This document shows positions 18,601-26,137 of a DNA stretch of 34,496 bases, piece after piece. The stretch covers positions 1 through 34,496 of the forward strand of contig JAJDES010000503.1 of assembly GCA_029259675.1 (NCBI GenBank), given 5' to 3'. A program made the translations under genes and the position numbers. The notes beneath the pieces were generated by a model. The model made no database searches and had not been told where the DNA came from. It saw nothing but the letters and a program-made list of their open reading frames with translations. Position 1 is the stretch's first letter, and every line of letters begins with the position of its first letter. The stretch is from Planctomycetota bacterium. GTDB taxonomy: Bacteria > Planctomycetota > UBA1135 > GCA-002686595.

Positions 18601-19164
18601 GCGATAATGCCCCAGCGCCTCCTCTTCTTCGCCCAATTCATCTAGGACGTTCGCGAGTGCCAAATGGGTGGGATAGTCATCCGGACTCAATTCGTGTGCC
18701 TTGCGCAGGTGCAACTCCGCTTCTTCGAAGTAGCCGTTTCCCGCTTTCAACTTGCCGAGATTGAATTGGGCCGCAGCCGATTTTGGATTAGCGCTCGCCG
18801 CCGCCTCCAACCAAGTGCCGGCGGACTCGATGCGACCATTGGCAAACTCCAAAATTCCGAGCGTGAGCAGATCTTCGAAGGCCGCGTCGGGGCTTTCGGC
18901 AAACGGTCGAATGACCGCAGCGGCCGCTTGCAAATTCTCCTCGACAAAATGAGCTGCCGCTTTTTCGCGCGCAACAACCAGCTCGATTGGAACTTCTGGA
19001 GACGCCGATCCGTCCAGCGGCCCCTCCGCGCCTCCACCCGAATTGTCGGAGCAGGCACAAATTGCCGGCAACCCCAATAGGACGAGGAACCAAGTGCGGA
19101 TGGACGGGTTGAACAGTCCGCGATGGGACTGATTGCTACGAATTCGATTTTGTGCTCGCGTCAT
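15649..19164 (-). CDS. Lipoprotein with TPR, FG-GAP/VCBS and ASPIC/UnbV-like regions plus long C-terminal extension
   Basis: ATG 19164: MTRAQNRIRSN...TWFLVLLGLPAICACSDNSGGG (lipobox-like AICAC); TPR block (AAQFNLGKLKAGNGYFEEAELHLRKAHELSPDDYPTHLALANVLDELGEEEEALGHYRDL); VVPCDLDNDGDLDLVAVRD repeats; RRGVGSIVEIRAGGVYRRIFWNGEPQTIGVGTAEQLDVIRVTWPTGVIQ (ASPIC/UnbV-like). Confidence 0.92.
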   Translation of the reverse strand: MTRAQNRIRSNQSHRGLFNPSIRTWFLVLLGLPAICACSDNSGGGAEGPLDGSASPEVPIELVVAREKAAAHFVEENLQAAAAVIRPFAESPDAAFEDLLTLGILEFANGRIESAGTWLEAAASANPKSAAAQFNLGKLKAGNGYFEEAELHLRKAHELSPDDYPTHLALANVLDELGEEEEALGHYRDLVAVGVDQAGSWHLSTLFRLAQLLSRRGSEDAVQYFNERDKLIARGMKAPSSSEMQRGNFGLLGRALPAGNTVSKPIPLFPATAGMALPAEFSNAVGIIACSLTENWEIFRNANGEAVDSKVGLPDLLCFGPDGIFVAREHSGLYRVEQVDKGGDTRSWSHVVPCDLDNDGDLDLVAVRDAEVVVFHQSATRFERANLSLPKLDGTVRDLVAVDFDHEGDLDLLLAGDFGARVWRNDGLVSGIDEGQFSDASAEAGLPGDTAFEWCAVEDFDTDQDVDFLLGGSAGYYLADSLRGGRFADESLRLEGIPVSKAKPILADFDGDTRPDMWLPEAGVLAWGRPSGDFKGEGRESSTGVLAADLDLDGSFDVLNAPSDVQYAFGLEHELKSTWKLFDAAEQFSSAQFVARDFDGDAHMDVLAYGSGSATLRSGASSGNSIRLALKAEKDNRRGVGSIVEIRAGGVYRRIFWNGEPQTIGVGTAEQLDVIRVTWPTGVIQHEVDVPVGSEVLIERVERQSGSCPFLYTWNGETYEFITDVLGITPLGLPMEPGVLVPPDNDEYVLVRGDQMKLREGANGERYYDVQITEELREVTYLDRVRLDVIDHPLGTEVHPNERFCFPPFPEAHTHVVDTPLAPVSATGSDGHSWTKELAAVDGDYAIPFEVLERQFMGLAKPHWIELAFDAEAVRDAEQLRLICSGWFYWTNASVNVAAARTPGVDFIPPIFQVPDSDAPSGWRDAGPPVGFPAGKLKSMVIDITEMLDPADPRLRIFSTLRLYWDSIRLAVDGDDARMRVTSLEPTSGDLYLRGFSQPTVLLGEHELEWFDWDQKSETPRWNQHPGLYTKLGEVLPLLTSAEDRFVIMGAGDALRVQFDAKDLGPVPDGMQRDYLLYMDGWAKDRDPNSVEALFVEPLPFHGMSSYPYGQDEAFPADEAHRAWRLEWNTRPSHTWIEPLHTQSSRFERDSAFASVQAVEAASTQVQTASR

Positions 19165-19557
19165 GATGTTGGGGCGACTGTGCGCCCATTCCTTCTCGGT
19201 CCTAGCATTCTCCGTGCCACCCCAAAGAATCCAAGCGTGGGCACGATAGAACCGCCAAATGGCCCCTCGGCCCATAGGATCAGCGCGCGAACCCGCAAAA
19301 ATCGCGGGAACCGGGCCGATATGCGCGAAAGACCAACGCTCGCGAAGCTGAGCCGTAGGGCGGGCAACCATGACTTGATCAGCTTCTGCTCGTGCTTGTT
19401 GCCCATTGGAGATTGGGATCCAACCACCGCCAATTCAGTCCATGGGCGACCCGAACTCCCCACACACAGGGATGATGCTTTTGAAGGAAAGTTGAAATCT
19501 ACGAAGGCTGTTATTGATTCCTGCGCCCTTTAACAATGCAGAAGGATCGCGCTTACT

Positions 19558-19586
19558 TTGTCCAAAAGGATTGGACAATTTTGTCC
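19558..19586. promoter_or_regulatory. Cluster of TTGTCC/GGACAA dyads in a divergent intergenic region
   Basis: TTGTCCA-AAAGGAT-TGGACAA-TT-TTGTCC read directly. Confidence 0.35.
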
Positions 19587-19757
19587 GATTGGTGACCTGC
19601 AACTTCACCTCCCACTGAGTGACGAGCAAATTGAGCAAGACTCGGAATTGGCACGCGAGCCCTCAGAGGCAACTCGAAGTGAAACAAGTCTTGTACCCGA
19701 GTCGTCCCAAGTGGGTAGAGTCCGAAAGCACGCCCCGAGACGAATTAGCGATACGGC

Positions 19758-20087
19758 ATGAGTAGCGCAACAACTTCCACACACGTCGTCACATCCAAGA
19801 GAACCTTCCTCTCGAGGTTGTTTCCCGTCTCCATTCTGTTGCTCATCTTGGGCTCGGTAGTGCTGCTGGGTGTCCTCGGGGACGGGCACTTAAATGCTCC
19901 CGCTGCTGCCCACGACGCGGTTAATTCCAAGGCAACAAACGCCAAGGCCCTGAGTGCGGGAAAGCAGGAAAAGCCCCTTTCCGCCTCAAATATGAGCTCT
20001 AACGGCAATGCCTCAAATGCGGCCGGGGCCAAGCATGCGATTGAATCCGAGCAGGCCGAAACGGATGTGACCACGGCTCCCCAATAA
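19758..20087 (+). CDS. Small single-TM protein with low-complexity Ala/Ser/Asn-rich tail
   Basis: 109 aa ORF; TM segment LFPVSILLLILGSVVLLGVLG. Confidence 0.5.
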   Translation: MSSATTSTHVVTSKRTFLSRLFPVSILLLILGSVVLLGVLGDGHLNAPAAAHDAVNSKATNAKALSAGKQEKPLSASNMSSNGNASNAAGAKHAIESEQAETDVTTAPQ

Positions 20088-20532
20088 GCCTGACTACTTG
20101 AACTGACGGGTCCAAAAAAGCCGCTGAACCTTTTCTGTTCGGAGTGCGGCAAGCCATTGCTCAGAAGCCAGGGTTCGCGCAGCGCTATTGCTCAATGCGT
20201 AGCTTTCGGTAGCCGGCTCGCTCACCTAGTTTGTTGCGGCTCGAGCGCGCCCGTCCGTCCAAGACTTGTGGGCACCCGCTCGCGACGATATGCGCACTCC
20301 TGAGGGTGCCCGCAAATTTGGGCTTCCCATGTGAATTCATGGGGCAAATTCATGGGAATTCGCGGTGCCGAAGTTAGCCCGTTTAGCCGAGATTTGATTG
20401 GCGTTTGAAGTCGGCCGTAAGCGCAGGCAGCAACCAAGACAAGACCGGCTCCGCCGGCACGCTAGGCCAATTCAATTTGGAAGCTCCCCACTGCGTGGAC
20501 GATCGCTCGGGCCGGCCCCCCACCGCTCCACC

Positions 20533-20564
20533 CCCGGCGTCAAAGGGCCCCGGCGTCAAAGGGC
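20533..20564. repeat. Perfect 16-bp tandem duplication (CCCGGCGTCAAAGGGC x2)
   Basis: Read directly; ends 7 bp before the stop codon of the minus-strand gene at 20572. Confidence 0.9.
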
Positions 20565-20571
20565 TTCCCCC

Positions 20572-21201
20572 TCAATCGAGCGTTGCCAAAAACTCGTGAA
20601 ACGCGTCCTGCGCTCGATAAAAGAAGCAGTCGCCGTCGCCGAGCAGCAGCGCATCAATCGGCAGGGAAGCAAGCGGCCTGAGGGAGGCGATCACTTTGAC
20701 TCGGTCTGTCAGCTTCGGGTCCGGCAAGAGCCGCAAATTTCCCACCTCATGGGAGCGCACGACGTCCCCGAAACACAGGGCTCGAATCGGCTCGATGTAG
20801 AGTGCTATTTCGACCGGTGACTTGCCTCCCCGAATGGAATGAACGGCCAGATTCTGTCCAAGTTCCGCAGGTAGAGAGCTGGGCTGGCCCGCCCGATACC
20901 AACCGTTCACCGCTTCGGCGTCGATGCCGAAGCGTTCGCGCTCGGCCTCAGGCGCCCACAATTCCGCGCCGAATTCCCGGCACAAGCTGACGGCATCGCG
21001 CAAATGATCAAAGTTGGTGAGCAGTACCCAGCGCACTCCACCCAACTCCCTTAGCTCCCCACGCTCCGCCTCCGAGAGCGGCATGGGATCGATTAGGAGG
21101 TTGCCCGAGGGCTGAACCCACAAAAAGCCGTTGAAGTCGAGCTGCTTCTCCGGTTGATAGTGGCTCCAAAGGAACAGATTTTCGATTCGAGTTTTCTTCA
21201 T
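20572..21201 (-). CDS. Metallo-beta-lactamase-fold-like protein with degenerate metal site
   Basis: 209 aa; fold-like features GFLWVQPSGNLLIDPMPLS, WVLLTNFDHLRDAVSLCREFGAELWAP, ALCFGDVV, but no HxHxDH. Confidence 0.6.
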   Translation of the reverse strand: MKKTRIENLFLWSHYQPEKQLDFNGFLWVQPSGNLLIDPMPLSEAERGELRELGGVRWVLLTNFDHLRDAVSLCREFGAELWAPEAERERFGIDAEAVNGWYRAGQPSSLPAELGQNLAVHSIRGGKSPVEIALYIEPIRALCFGDVVRSHEVGNLRLLPDPKLTDRVKVIASLRPLASLPIDALLLGDGDCFFYRAQDAFHEFLATLD

Positions 21202-21273
21202 GACATTTCTCCTCCGGGGGCCCTTGGCGCCCCACGTGGATCATACGCCGGTGACCCCCGGCTGACATACGCA

Positions 21274-22209
21274 ATGACGGATCCAGGCGATCCCCTTCGG
21301 CTGACGATTCCAGCCAAATTCAGCGGCCAACGTCTCGATCGGGTTCTGGCGGCCCTGATCCCCGATCATTCGTCGGCTCAGCTGCAAAAGATGGTGCGCC
21401 GCGGGCGTGTGCAGCTGGGCGGAAGCAAAGTACTGCGCTCCAATCTGCGCGTGCAAAAAGGACAGGAAATCCTCATCCAGCTGGAGTCGATCGTCCAAAC
21501 CCAGCCGTTGCTTTGCGTTTTGCACGAGGACGAGCACATCGTCGCCGTGGACAAACCCGCGGGCTTGATCACGCATCAAACGGATCGGCACAAGAGCGGC
21601 ACCCTCGCCGACCTCGCCGCCCTCCAATTCGGAGCCATGCCGAGTTTTGAGGATCAACATCGCCCGGGGATCGTTCACCGATTGGATAGGGACACCAGCG
21701 GTGTGATCCTCTTGGCGCGCACCCAAGCCGCAATGGACCACTTGCGCGATCAATTCAGACAACGCACTGTCGAGAAGCACTATTTGGCATTGGTGCAAGG
21801 TATCCCCTCACCGCCCAAATACATCATCGAGCAGCAACTCGGCCCCGATTCAAAGATCCCCGATCGTCAACGAGTCTTGAAGTTGTCCGAGGGCCGGCGC
21901 GCTCGCACTCAAGTCGAACTGCTTGAGGAATTCGAATCTTGTTCCCTAGTCAGCTGCCGACCGAGCACAGGTCGCCGGCATCAAATCCGAGTCGCTTTGG
22001 CTTCCACCGGCCACCCCATTCTTTGGGATGCGATCTACGGCGCACCACTCAAGGGCAAACCGGATGCGCCCAAGATGAAGCGCCAAGCGCTGCACGCGAG
22101 TCAAATCGAATTCGAGCATCCAGCAACGGGCAAGAGGCTCATGGTCGAAGCCCCGCTCCCTGCCGACATGCAAACAATCTTGCAGTGGCTGCGCGATTCG
22201 TGCGCCTAA
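21274..22209 (+). CDS. RluA-family 23S rRNA/tRNA pseudouridine synthase
   Basis: S4-like N-terminus (QRLDRVLAALIPDHSSAQLQKMVRRGRVQLGG); catalytic HRLDRDTSGVILLARTQ; GRRHQIRVALASTGHPILWDAIYG. Confidence 0.95.
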   Translation: MTDPGDPLRLTIPAKFSGQRLDRVLAALIPDHSSAQLQKMVRRGRVQLGGSKVLRSNLRVQKGQEILIQLESIVQTQPLLCVLHEDEHIVAVDKPAGLITHQTDRHKSGTLADLAALQFGAMPSFEDQHRPGIVHRLDRDTSGVILLARTQAAMDHLRDQFRQRTVEKHYLALVQGIPSPPKYIIEQQLGPDSKIPDRQRVLKLSEGRRARTQVELLEEFESCSLVSCRPSTGRRHQIRVALASTGHPILWDAIYGAPLKGKPDAPKMKRQALHASQIEFEHPATGKRLMVEAPLPADMQTILQWLRDSCA

Positions 22210-22232
22210 TACGCTAGCTCGCGTCACAAGCA

Positions 22233-22269
22233 AATGCGCGTCACATTCCCCTGGAATGTGACGCGCATT
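22233..22269. terminator. Perfect 17-bp stem / 3-nt loop hairpin between convergent genes
   Basis: AATGCGCGTCACATTCC-CCT-GGAATGTGACGCGCATT; lies between stops at 22209 (+) and 22293 (-). No long T tract. Confidence 0.75.
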
Positions 22270-22292
22270 GCACGTTTAAAAGCGGTTTTGAG

Positions 22293-23123
22293 CTACGGCA
22301 GCAACTGCGGCAAAGACCCCGACAGGTCGTTGCGCAGGGCGGCGATCGCCTCATCGCGGGTCATCCGAATTTGGCGCGCGACGGCCAACAAGCGGGCCGG
22401 CCGGTAGTACCAATCGGAAACCGTGTTCAAGTCCTGGCGACGGCCGCTGACCGATTGGTCCCGCCCGCCAACACCTTGCTGGTCGCTGATGGCAGCGCCC
22501 GTATTAACCGAAGAGCCCGCATCGCGATCGTAGTTTTCGTTGGTATCCACGCCGCCTTCGATTCGTTCGCCGATTGCGATATCGATCACGAGGTTCCACT
22601 CGGTGACCTTGGTGAAGTTGCTGAACATCTCATTCGCAACAGCCCCCGCACCGACAGCTGCAGCTCCACCCAAGACGGGATTCGCACCGGCGCTATCCAA
22701 GGTAGCGAAAGTCGCTCCGCCGACTGCAACAGCACCCAAGGTGTTCAATGTCGATGAGCCGCCGTCGGCATTGGGGTTCTCGTTAAAGGCGCGCAGATCA
22801 ATTCTGTAGAAGAAATCAGCTTCGTCGGGATTGTTCGTCACGGTGTAGCCCAAGTCCACGGCTGCCGATTCAATCTCACCCTTGATGAAGTTGAACTCAT
22901 TGGCGCCGACCATATTCTTGAAGCGCAAGTAGATCTTGCTCTGGCTCGCATTGACCGGATCCATTTCCGGCAACTGGACCCAGTTGATCGTCGTACTCGA
23001 TTCGGCGTCTCTGATGCCCAGCAAGCCCTGCGTGGCACGGCAACCGGTGGCCATGCTGAGGACGGCGACCGAAGCGACCAGCGCGGCCAAGGGACGAAAG
23101 CGAGAAGGTGTGATGGATTTCAT
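22293..23123 (-). CDS. TraT-like outer-membrane lipoprotein
   Basis: Lipobox-like LSMATGCRATQG; KIYLRFKNMVGANEFNFIKGEIESAAVDLGYTVTNNPDEADFFYRIDL, Gly/Ala-rich hydrophobic core and VIDIAIGERIEG match the TraT layout. Confidence 0.7.
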   Translation of the reverse strand: MKSITPSRFRPLAALVASVAVLSMATGCRATQGLLGIRDAESSTTINWVQLPEMDPVNASQSKIYLRFKNMVGANEFNFIKGEIESAAVDLGYTVTNNPDEADFFYRIDLRAFNENPNADGGSSTLNTLGAVAVGGATFATLDSAGANPVLGGAAAVGAGAVANEMFSNFTKVTEWNLVIDIAIGERIEGGVDTNENYDRDAGSSVNTGAAISDQQGVGGRDQSVSGRRQDLNTVSDWYYRPARLLAVARQIRMTRDEAIAALRNDLSGSLPQLLP

Positions 23124-23354
23124 GGACGATTCGAAGTTCTGGCGGAGCTGAGCTCGCGAGCTGTAATGATCTTTGTGGTGGGCAGGTTACTGGACGGATC
23201 GATGTGAATTGAAGGGGCTCGATTCCCCTTCCCCCATACCCAAAGTCCGGCAAAACCCGACCAGAGGGTAGGAATATGCCTCGGAGTGGCCGGACTGGGC
23301 CAGGAAAAGCTGCGTATTACGCTGCGCCGGCATTCGTCCGATAAGTGCAGCGTC

Positions 23355-25211
23355 ATGTGCGGAATTGCTGGATGCCTGGCCCTAGGGGCCGATACTCGTG
23401 CCGATGCCGAGGGAGTTGTGCGCCTGCGCGACGCCCAGGCACACCGCGGCCCGGACGATTCCGGCCTGTGGATCGCCCCGGATCAATGGGCCGTCCTCGG
23501 TCACCGGCGCCTTTCGATTGTGGATTTGACCGCCGCCGGACACCAGCCCATGGGCACGGCCGACGGGCACCTGTGGGTGACGTTCAACGGCGAAATTTAC
23601 AATCACCGTGAATTGCGTGCTGAGCTTGAGCTCCTGGGCGCCAAGTTCGAGTCCAACTGCGACACGGAACTGCTCCTACACGGCTGGCGCGCCTACGGAC
23701 CCGCGCTGCTGGACAAGCTGAACGGCATGTTCGCCTTTGTCTTAGTAGACAGCATTAAGGGCGAGGCCTTTCTGGCGCGCGACCCGCTCGGCATCAAACC
23801 GCTCTACACGGCCGAAGTCGGCGGCAAGCTGTATTTTTCCTCCGAAATCCAACCCTTGCGTCGCGAGCTCGGACTCAACGAGCCCGACCCCGAGGGAGTT
23901 GCCAGTTTTCTGCAATGGGGCTCCATCGCCGCGCCTCGCACGTTGTACGCGGGAATTCGCGCCCTGCCGGCCGCAACCTGGATGCAAGTTAGGCGCGGAA
24001 GAATTGATGGGCCCAACAGCTATTGGAGTCTCGAACAAGAGCTACTATCCAGCGATCCCCTCGAGCTAGTTGACGCACAAGAATGGGCGCGCGCAGCCCT
24101 GACCCAGTCCGTGCGAAAGCACAGCCAAGCAGACGTTGAAGTGGGCGCCTTTTTGTCGGGAGGAGTCGATTCAGCCGCGCTCGTGGGACTTTTGTCCGAA
24201 TCGCACAATGGACCGGTGCGCACGATTACGCTCGGCTTTGACGATCCAAAGCTCGACGAGAGTGATTTAGCGCAGCGAGCAGCAAAGCTATACGGCAGCT
24301 CGCATCAATCGGTTCCGATCCGGATTTCCGCCATGCGCGAAGGTCTGCAGGAGGCCGTTCAAGCCCTCGATCAACCCACGATCGACGGAATCAACGTGTA
24401 CTTCGTTTCTAAGGCTGCAGCCGCGGCGGGCCTCAAGGTCGTCGTTTCCGGCATAGGTGGCGATGAGCTGTTTGGTGGCTACAAGAGCTTCGAACGCGTA
24501 CCGCGCATACGCGGCATTCACCAAGCACTAAACCGCGTGCCGGTACTAACCGGCCTCGCGCGACCGGGCGCTGCTTTGTTGCGCTCCATGCCGGAGAATC
24601 GCAGGACTGAAAAGTTCGCCATGGCGCTCGAATCAGGCCATTCAAGCGCGGGAGCCTACTACGCGGAAAAAGGACTGTTCAGCCCGGGGCGCACGCGCAA
24701 ATTGCTCGCACCCGAATGGGCGCAGGCCGTCTCCGCAACGGATCCCGCGCGCGAACTCCAAAGTCGGATCGACATCGATTCGGTACCCGATGAAGAGCGC
24801 GTCAGCCTGATGGAGTTGCGCCAATACCTCGAAGTCCAACTGCTGCGGGATGCCGATGCCGCGAGCATGCGTCACTCCATAGAGCTGCGCACACCCCTTG
24901 TCGATCGCGAACTTTTGAAGGCCCTCTTCCGCTTGTCCGCCGCCGAACGGCGCGCCGGACCGGCCAAAAAACTCCTGCGCGAAGCTCCCAAGCCCCCGGT
25001 GCCCGACGCCCTTTGGAAGCGCCGCAAGCAAGGCTTCACCCTGCCAATCGAAGGCTGGCTCCAGGAGGGAAGCTTGTCCGCTCAATTGCCCGATCACCCC
25101 CTGCTTCGCCAGAGCGAGATGCAACGCGTGGCCAAGGACTTTCGCCGCGGCCGAGTCCACTGGTCGCGACTGTGGGCCCTGCACAGTTTGGGCAGCTTCC
25201 TCACACGGTAA
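23355..25211 (+). CDS. asnB: Asparagine synthetase B-like (class II glutamine amidotransferase plus synthase domain)
   Basis: MCGIAGCLAL start (Cys2); AHRGPDDSG; VTFNGEIYNHRELR; ARDPLGIKPLY; VGAFLSGGVDSAALVGLL. Confidence 0.95.
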   Translation: MCGIAGCLALGADTRADAEGVVRLRDAQAHRGPDDSGLWIAPDQWAVLGHRRLSIVDLTAAGHQPMGTADGHLWVTFNGEIYNHRELRAELELLGAKFESNCDTELLLHGWRAYGPALLDKLNGMFAFVLVDSIKGEAFLARDPLGIKPLYTAEVGGKLYFSSEIQPLRRELGLNEPDPEGVASFLQWGSIAAPRTLYAGIRALPAATWMQVRRGRIDGPNSYWSLEQELLSSDPLELVDAQEWARAALTQSVRKHSQADVEVGAFLSGGVDSAALVGLLSESHNGPVRTITLGFDDPKLDESDLAQRAAKLYGSSHQSVPIRISAMREGLQEAVQALDQPTIDGINVYFVSKAAAAAGLKVVVSGIGGDELFGGYKSFERVPRIRGIHQALNRVPVLTGLARPGAALLRSMPENRRTEKFAMALESGHSSAGAYYAEKGLFSPGRTRKLLAPEWAQAVSATDPARELQSRIDIDSVPDEERVSLMELRQYLEVQLLRDADAASMRHSIELRTPLVDRELLKALFRLSAAERRAGPAKKLLREAPKPPVPDALWKRRKQGFTLPIEGWLQEGSLSAQLPDHPLLRQSEMQRVAKDFRRGRVHWSRLWALHSLGSFLTR

Positions 25212-25405
25212 CTTTGCAACTTCCTCCATGAGGTGCCACCAAGGGGGCCCAATCCCCCCCGAGGCCTCCACAGAATGCCTCTTCCCGATCTGCTACGAAG
25301 CCGCGATTAGGTCGGAAGTTATTTCGCAAGTCTTCCGATACGACCCATGTAGCAGCCCGCCGCATGTGCCCCACAGAGTCGATACCCAGCCCGGAAGCCA
25401 CGGAG

Positions 25406-26137
25406 ATGTACGCAGTTAGGACAAGAATCAAACACCTCGGCAGGCTCGGCTTGCTGCTGATTGCGACGAGCCCGATTGCTTGCAAGGCCCCGCCGCTAGT
25501 GGAGGGAACGATTCCACCCGAATCCTTCTCTTCGCAAGTGGAGTGGGATCGGTACTCACTTGGTCCGGGCGACGTTGTGCGCGTGTCGGTTTTTCAGCAC
25601 CCCGAATTCTCGACGAGCGACATCGGACAACGCATCGATGGACAAGGCAACCTCAGCTTGCCGTTGATCGGACCGATCCCCATCGGCGGCCTGCAGCAAG
25701 AGCAAGCCCGAGCTCTAATTCAGCAAGAGCTCGCCACCTACATTCAGGAACCCTCGGCCAATCTGTCCGTGATCGACTATGGGGCAAGACGCGTTTACGT
25801 CTTCGGCCAAGTGCGCGACCCCGGCAGCTTTATCCTCGACCGACCCATCAACGCATTGCAAGCATTGACCCTCGCGGGCGGCTTCATGCCGGGCGCCGAT
25901 CGCGAACAAGTTGCCTTGATGCGAGCCTCCAGCGGCGAGTTCGAAGTCGCCTTCTTCAACGCTCAAACTCCCGACACCAACGGCCTGGTTGGCGTTCTAC
26001 CCGACGACTTTCTATTCGTCAGGCAAAGCGGAGCCGGTCGCTTCTCCGATCAAGCGCTCCCCGTTCTTCAAGCTCTTGCACCCGTCATTGGTGCCATGAC
26101 AAATGCTCTCGTTGTGGCCGATGCACTCGACGACTAA
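25406..26137 (+). CDS. Polysaccharide export outer-membrane lipoprotein (Wza-like, Poly_export/SLBB)
   Basis: MYAVRTRIKHLGRLGLLLIATSPIACKAPP (lipobox); YSLGPGDVVRVSVFQHPEFS...RIDGQGNLSLPLIGPIPIGG; VYVFGQVRDPGSFILDRPINALQALTLAGGF. Confidence 0.92.
   Translation: MYAVRTRIKHLGRLGLLLIATSPIACKAPPLVEGTIPPESFSSQVEWDRYSLGPGDVVRVSVFQHPEFSTSDIGQRIDGQGNLSLPLIGPIPIGGLQQEQARALIQQELATYIQEPSANLSVIDYGARRVYVFGQVRDPGSFILDRPINALQALTLAGGFMPGADREQVALMRASSGEFEVAFFNAQTPDTNGLVGVLPDDFLFVRQSGAGRFSDQALPVLQALAPVIGAMTNALVVADALDD

Noticed and set aside
20398-20820. 140-aa plus-strand ORF in the convergent gap
   Set aside because: Largely antisense to the MBL-like gene and crosses the 16-bp tandem duplication; no family resemblance.
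23211-23231. Hairpin resembling a tRNA T-arm (7-nt loop CTCGATT)
   Set aside because: No matching acceptor, D or anticodon stems upstream, and the loop lacks the canonical TTC start.
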